The position numbers and the translations under genes are program-made. From Megamerina dolium (taxonomy: Eukaryota; Arthropoda; Insecta; Diptera; Megamerinidae), in the NCBI GenBank assembly GCA_963854835.1, contig OY978525.1:64884907-64948906 (forward strand): a stretch of DNA of 64,000 nucleotides. Reading direction: 5' to 3'. Shown piece after piece: positions 59,497 to 64,000 of this stretch. The notes beneath the pieces are model-generated. The model saw only the letters and a list, made by a program, of their open reading frames with translations. It had not been told where the DNA came from and searched no databases. Each line of letters opens with the position of its first letter. Within the stretch, counting starts at the first letter, position 1.

Positions 59497-61198
59497 GGTC
59501 TCGATAGCAATGTTTGGAGTAAATCGATTGATTTTTCATCATTTCTTGCATCATTGTTTGCATTGAGTTCATGAATTGGTTCATATTCTGAATTAATGTT
59601 TGAAGCAAATGTTCAAGGGTACTTGGCTGTTGTGTGGGCAGTGAGTGTTTCTGCTCATTATTTACATTGCTTTGTTGGTGTGGGTTTTGTTTTAACACAC
59701 TAGCGTATGAAATGGTTTGATTCTTGTTTGGGATTGCAGAGAAGAATTGTGTTGCATCAATATTTTGTCTCTTACTTGAGTTGGCTATCTGAGTTTGCTC
59801 AACTGGTTTTAGAGGTTGATTGCTAGCGGAGAAATTTAGCTTTAGGGTTGTATATACTGGGCAACCTTTATAATTTGCGGTGTGATTACCTCCACAATTG
59901 CTGCATTTTTTCATGCTAGCATCGCCTTTAGATTTTGGGCATATGTTTGATTTATGGAGATCTCCACAAATCACACAAACAGCTGGCAGGGTACAATATG
60001 TCTTAGTATGTCCATATTCTTGGCAGTTACTGCACTGAGGAGGTCCAGTTCTCTTATGGGGTTCTTCGATTGTGATTTTGCGATGCAATAAATATCGAAT
60101 TTTATATATGGGGTGTACTTCACCTTTTTTTAGGGGTTTTGTTTCAGGCTGAAGCTCAATACGATATAACGGTTGAGGTATATTGCTCTTGTTGAGAATG
60201 TTGAATACTGTTTTGGCTTGAAACCCTTCTTCCTGAAGGGCAAGTTTGATTTCGTTAATGTCAACGTTGGGTTCGACGCCTTTGAGTACTACGATTAAGC
60301 CTTTACTACTTTTTAGCTGATATGTGTAGTAATTCTTTTTTACAGCATCAAATTCCGCAATTACTTTGCGATAATGAGTTTCGCTGTAGATTTGCACTTT
60401 CGTTTCCTCAATTTGGCCTTTGCGAATAGGAACAACGTGGAAATTCTTTGGTCCTATAAGACTTGTAATTCTAGAAATCAACTTATCTGAGTTGCGTTCT
60501 CTTAAGAAAATGGGTGGGGGTTTGAAATTTTTCTTGGAGATAATATTTTCGTCACTTTCATCACCTGAAAGCAGAGCGTATCTATTTTCCGAACTAATAG
60601 TGGCTGTGTTCTGCTTTTGAATTTTTGTTGAATTCATTTGTTTTGAATTTTGTGGACTTCTTTTTCGCTTTACTACAATAATGTAGCGATCGATTCCAGT
60701 TTGAACAGCAACTGGTTCTTTATTAGTCATCGCACTAGTTTCTTTAACTACTGGGTCATGCACTTCAGTAGAAAGGCCGTTATTTGTTTGCTTTGATGTT
60801 GTAGCTGTTGGTGTTACAGCAGGAGAAGCGCATTGTACACTCCACGGTATAGAGGGAGATAGTATATCACGAGAGAATAAATTATTTTTTTTGTCTGTAT
60901 TTATTGTTGTTGCAAATTTTGATGTAGTGTTAGAGTGAGGAATATGTACAGGCAAAAGATTTGCACTGTTACTTTCACTTGTGCAGTGTGTATCAACTGT
61001 TTTTTTTGATAATGCACTTATCGGGGGGGTTTGCGTGGGTGATTGCAAATTATTGTTTACACACACATTAACAGGCGATTGCCGTTGCCGCAGAGGAGAG
61101 CGCTGAACACCCATATTATAAACAAAATGTTTGTAAACGATATTATTTTGTTTATTTTTTTTTTCTAAAAAAAAAAAAAAATCACCGAAATAACTCAC
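59420..61198 (-). CDS. Jockey ORF1 (gag-like, three zinc knuckles), open
   Basis: The open frame is 592 codons. A start at MGVQRSPLRQRQSPVNVC (61114) is more plausible than the first Met, which precedes a run of Phe/Lys from homopolymers. The N-terminal half is Ser/Thr/Asn-rich. A central folded region (NFHVVPIRKGQIEE to GEVHPIYKIRYLLHRKITIE) is followed by three CCHC knuckles: CSNCQEYGHTKTYC, CVICGDLHKSNIC, CSNCGGNHTANYKGC. The C-terminus is Gln/Met-rich. It would bind element RNA. The ORF is intact although the element is not. Confidence 0.92.
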   Translation of the reverse strand: MSYFGDFFFFLEKKNKQNNIVYKHFVYNMGVQRSPLRQRQSPVNVCVNNNLQSPTQTPPISALSKKTVDTHCTSESNSANLLPVHIPHSNTTSKFATTINTDKKNNLFSRDILSPSIPWSVQCASPAVTPTATTSKQTNNGLSTEVHDPVVKETSAMTNKEPVAVQTGIDRYIIVVKRKRSPQNSKQMNSTKIQKQNTATISSENRYALLSGDESDENIISKKNFKPPPIFLRERNSDKLISRITSLIGPKNFHVVPIRKGQIEETKVQIYSETHYRKVIAEFDAVKKNYYTYQLKSSKGLIVVLKGVEPNVDINEIKLALQEEGFQAKTVFNILNKSNIPQPLYRIELQPETKPLKKGEVHPIYKIRYLLHRKITIEEPHKRTGPPQCSNCQEYGHTKTYCTLPAVCVICGDLHKSNICPKSKGDASMKKCSNCGGNHTANYKGCPVYTTLKLNFSASNQPLKPVEQTQIANSSKRQNIDATQFFSAIPNKNQTISYASVLKQNPHQQSNVNNEQKHSLPTQQPSTLEHLLQTLIQNMNQFMNSMQTMMQEMMKNQSIYSKHCYRDHEFSQDMPLECQRLKPAPFGANSIP

Positions 61199-61311
61199 TG
61201 AGTTTCTTAGCGTCTTTTCGCAAAATATTAAAAATTTTTTTTTTTACCGAAAACAATCACTTTTCCGACTCTATCAAACACGTCCACTCTTATTGGTGAC
61301 TTTCACGGAAC

Positions 61312-61390
61312 AGCGGATTTGAATTATTACCCCACCCACCTTAGAGCCCAAACCTGACGCCTTCAGATTACCACTTGTTCTGGTCCATGC
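61312..61390 (+). pseudogene. mariner relic, right part
   Basis: It continues the frame cut at 51141: NSGFELLPHPP, stop, SPNLTPSDYHLFWSMQN. The third Asp lies 34 residues after the second, as in mariner DD34D. The usual Tyr before SPDL is a stop. It ends at (TA)n. Confidence 0.92.
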
Positions 61391-61391
61391 A

Positions 61392-61457
<66 letters not shown>
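61391..61457. repeat. (TA)n microsatellite
   Basis: TA tract between the mariner end and SINE copy 3. Confidence 0.95.
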
Positions 61458-61805
61458 GTGGGTGCCGTAGCTCAGTGGTTAGTGTGTTCGCCTTCTGATC
61501 TGTAGGTCGTGGGTTCAATCCCCGGCTGATGCATAACAAATTTAATATCGAAAAGATTTTTCTTTCGAATGGTACCCACCTGTCGGCAAGCAATTGGCAA
61601 TTCTTCCGACAGTAACAACTTGCCATGAAAAAGCTTCTTAAAGAACTCTGTGACAAAGCTCAGAAAAAGTGATGTCACAAGTGTTCTGCCGTTCGGAACC
61701 GGCTAAAATAATTAGGTCCCTTCTAATACTGTCCAAATTTAAGACGCACAACAGTAATGGAAGAGAAGCTTGGCCAATGAGTCCTTTGGGGCTTTAAGTA
61801 CCACA
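61458..61805 (+). mobile_element. tRNA-derived SINE, copy 3 (best preserved)
   Basis: The head GTGGGTGCCGTAGCTCAGTG, GTTAGTGTGTTCGCCTTCTG then GTCGTGGGTTCAATCCCCGG looks like a tRNA. A box is TAGCTCAGTGG, B box GGTTCAATCCC, with tRNA-like spacing. A ~270-bp body follows (GATTTTTCTTTCGAATGGTA, GAAAAAGTGATGTCAC, CTTCTAATACTGTCCAAATT) and ends TTTGGGGCTTTAAGTACCAC then (ATTT)/(TA)n. The head is preceded by (TA)n. It is not a working tRNA gene because a well-paired acceptor stem is lacking. RNA polymerase III transcription is expected for such elements. Confidence 0.9.
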
Positions 61806-62010
<205 letters not shown>

Positions 62011-62295
62011 GGGGTGTGTGTCAGTATTATCTTACTATGCTGGACTTGCAAACCAGTACGCCTACGTACTAAACCCTTAACTCCGACTTTTGTAGCTTGT
62101 ATTTTTTTTGGCCCTGCGGGACCGCCGTTAAGCACTACTTCGCAGGACCAAGCTAGCCCAAAAAGGCTCTTCACACACGCCCTACAGGGTTATTCATCCG
62201 TTGCACGTATATTTCGACTTCCACGCTACCTTTCTTTCATCCTGAGCTTTTAGAGCACTATTGCGGACCATTCCTTCATCTTAGCCCACACCAAT

Positions 62296-63092
62296 CTCGA
62301 TTTCAGCATGTAGCCTCTCTATATCCGGTCTCTGTGTTACATATCTCGAACAAAAGAAAAAGATATGCTCTGCGCTTTCACCGACACTACTGCAGAAGGA
62401 GCATTCGGTCGCGTCATCGTGCCCGAGTCAGAGGAGGTACTCCCTGAAACAGCCATGACCCGACAAAAACTGCGTCAGGTAAAAGTCTGTCTCTCCATGT
62501 TTTCTATCGACCCAGGCTTGCACGTTCCTGACGAGCCTGTGCGTCCATCTTCCTTTTTTGCGGCGTCCCATTGTGTTTGCCGCTCTTCGAAGCTCATCTG
62601 TCTCTCCTCTTTACGTTCATCTGGGGTTAGTCGCCTATTCATGCTTTTTGCTTTGTTGTAGACTCTGCTCAGCTCTGAAGCCATTATGTATCGATTGCAG
62701 CATGTCTCGATTGCAGCATGTAGCCTCTCTATATCCACTCTCTGTGCTACATATCTCGAACAAAAGAAAAAGGTATGATCTGCGCTTTCACCAACACTAC
62801 TGCAGAAGGAGCATTCTGTCGCGTCAACGTGCCCGAATCTGAGGAGGTACTCCCTGAAACAGTCATGACCCGACAAAAACTGCGTCAGGTAAAAGTCTGT
62901 CTCTCCATGTTTTCTATCGACCAAGGCTTGCACGTTCCTGACGAGCCTGTGCGCCCACCTTCCTTTTTCTGCGGCGTCTCATTGTGTTTGCCACTCTTCG
63001 AAGCTCATCTGTCTCTCCTCTTTACGTTCATCTGCCGTTAGTCGCCTATTCATGCTTTTTGCTCTCTTGTAGACTCTGCTCAGCTCTGAAGC
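62296..63092 (-). repeat. Tandem duplication of ~400 bp, offset 410 bp
   Basis: 62296-62690 recurs at 62706-63092 with few differences. Shared stretches include GCATGTAGCCTCTCTATATC, GCGCTTTCACC, CCTGACGAGCCTGTGCG and GTAGACTCTGCTCAGCTCTG. It duplicates the ORF2 finger region inside the R1 fragment. Confidence 0.93.
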
Positions 63093-64000
63093 ATAATGCC
63101 AGATATAACACCGACCGACACTCGTGCGACTCAGTTTTAAAAGCGCTGGCAACTCTAATGGCGCTTAGCCTAAAATCTGCTTTCGCCTTCTTGAGATATG
63201 TTTTTTCACGCAGGGCTTTTTTCCATATTGGTGCCGCATACATCAATACCGACTGGCTTACTTTAGCCAGGAGTGCTCTCCTACTCTGGCTAGGGCCGCC
63301 AATATTCGCCATGATTCTTGTCAGAGCCGTTGTCACTGCAGCGGCCTTACTGAGATACTTACAAGGTATCTCAGTGACGATTGTTCAGGGTGATTGTTTC
63401 CATTTTTTTCCTGCTCGAAATAAGGACCGCCTCTGTTTTCTGTACTGCAAGCTGCAAGATGCTCTGAATCTGGTAAAGTTCGTTCGCAACGATCGTCACA
63501 GCAATATGGTCCACATACCCAAATATCTGAGCTTCCTTTGGCAGCGAGAGGTGTAACACCCCATCGTACAACACATTCCATAACAACAGGTCCAGTACGG
63601 AGCCCTGCGATACTCCGCCCGTTACAGCATAGCTTTTGGGACCTTCGTCGGTATCGTCGGTATCCGCAGCAGATACGCAGGTATTTTCTTCGAATCCAGC
63701 GCTCTCATGATATGCGGCCAATATGCCGAGTTGAAAGCATTTTGCACATCAAATGTGACAACTGTGTAATATTTTGTGTCGCCATGCATCCATCTGACGC
63801 CCTCTATCGCATTTCCCGCAATGCCCGTCAATTTTCCAACTGCCTCTATGGTGGATCGATGTCTCCTAAAGCCAAATTGATTCGTAGACAGGACTGGCGA
63901 CTCACCTTCTAGATGATGCTCCAGACGTGTGCAGATCAGCCTCTCCAGTATTTTGGCCATCGTGTCAATCATGCATAGTGGTCGATACGCACTCTGCTCA
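62475..64000 (-). pseudogene. R1-type ORF2 fragment, inactive
   Basis: RT pieces from the right are: KILERLICTRLEHHLEGESP and NQFGFRRHRSTIEAVGKL; VVTFDVQNAFNSAYWPHIMR; VTGGVSQGSVLDLLLWNVLY; and FGYVDHIAVTIVAN. The last is the active site, with YVDH in place of YADD, so RT is dead. SQSVLMYAAPIWKKAL lies in 63046-63336. The C-terminal CCHC finger is CSFCSSVGESADHTFFFC in 62475-62933. Frameshifts separate the pieces. Confidence 0.9.

Larger units (their letters stand above)
51142..61311 (-). mobile_element. Jockey-clade LINE carrying a nested LOA LINE
   Basis: It begins (3' end) with ~16 T on the plus strand, i.e. a poly(A) tail. It ends at 61311. The target duplication AGCGGATTT is at 51133-51141 and 61312-61320. 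The mariner frame resumes on the far side, confirming both borders. Removing the LOA insertion (52662-58478 plus one 13-bp TSD) leaves ~4.3 kb with ORF1, a frameshifted ORF2 and a deletion between endonuclease and RT. Confidence 0.95.
62010..64000 (-). mobile_element. R1-clade LINE fragment
   Basis: Minus-strand ORF2 remnants run from RT (right) to the C-terminal finger (62475-62933) and a short 3' region (62030-62170) next to (TA)n. The element continues beyond the right edge of the window. It is related to but distinct from the R1 copy at 17880-21795. Confidence 0.88.

Overview
The window is a transposon graveyard from an insect genome, most likely a dipteran. The evidence is the mix of families: BEL/Pao, an mdg3-like Gypsy primed by tRNA-Leu, LOA, Jockey and R1 LINEs, maT, DD41D (rosa-type), mariner and Tc1-like DNA transposons, and very long (TA)n microsatellites. 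A tephritid-like fly is a reasonable guess, but only a guess. I see no intact host gene. The only host-derived coding trace is the first ~35 codons of a dynein light chain LC8-like protein (6591-6704), sitting inside a repeat.

Layout. 1-578: end of a Gypsy-type LTR element (PBS and LTR, minus) running off the window. 868-6903: an unclassified repeat (family A) split by a BEL/Pao element (1035-6507, TSD CATAT), itself interrupted by a maT transposon (1334-2639). 6899-8556: one (TA)n tract split by a DD41D element (7107-8406). 8900-13090: a deleted LOA LINE with a 13-bp TSD. 13105-17525: decayed BEL sequence. 17880-21795: a decayed R1 LINE. 21808-26700: a chain of (TA)n tracts, two SINE copies, a mariner, a Tc1 relic, a deleted DD41D copy, a LOA fragment and an RTE fragment. 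26700-29407: AT-rich, gene-free, with a diverged tandem block and a Tc1 terminus. 30017-31806: a Jockey fragment. 31953-38912: a second family A copy split by a nearly complete Gypsy element (32613-38631, TSD ATAT). 39030-42998: a 200-bp patch copied from the Jockey fragment, BEL gag relics and diverged repeats. 42999-46645: a second Gypsy copy with protease and RT deleted and a broken 3' LTR. 47243-48893: a Tc1-like element with an intact transposase. 49178-61390: mariner relics, one carrying a Jockey LINE (51142-61311) that carries a nearly full-length LOA LINE (52662-58478). 61458-61805: a third SINE copy. 62010-64000: an R1 fragment.

How the parts relate. The order of events can be read from nesting and target-site duplications. 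The (TA)n tracts recur at element borders. They look like landing pads for TA-targeting transposons and may have begun as tails of retroposed repeats. Only the Tc1-like transposase (47482-48522) looks capable of being functional; the Jockey ORF1 and several LTR-element ORFs are long but sit in broken elements. Boundaries come from reading terminal repeats and TSDs by eye; family names rest on recognised motifs, not on database searches.
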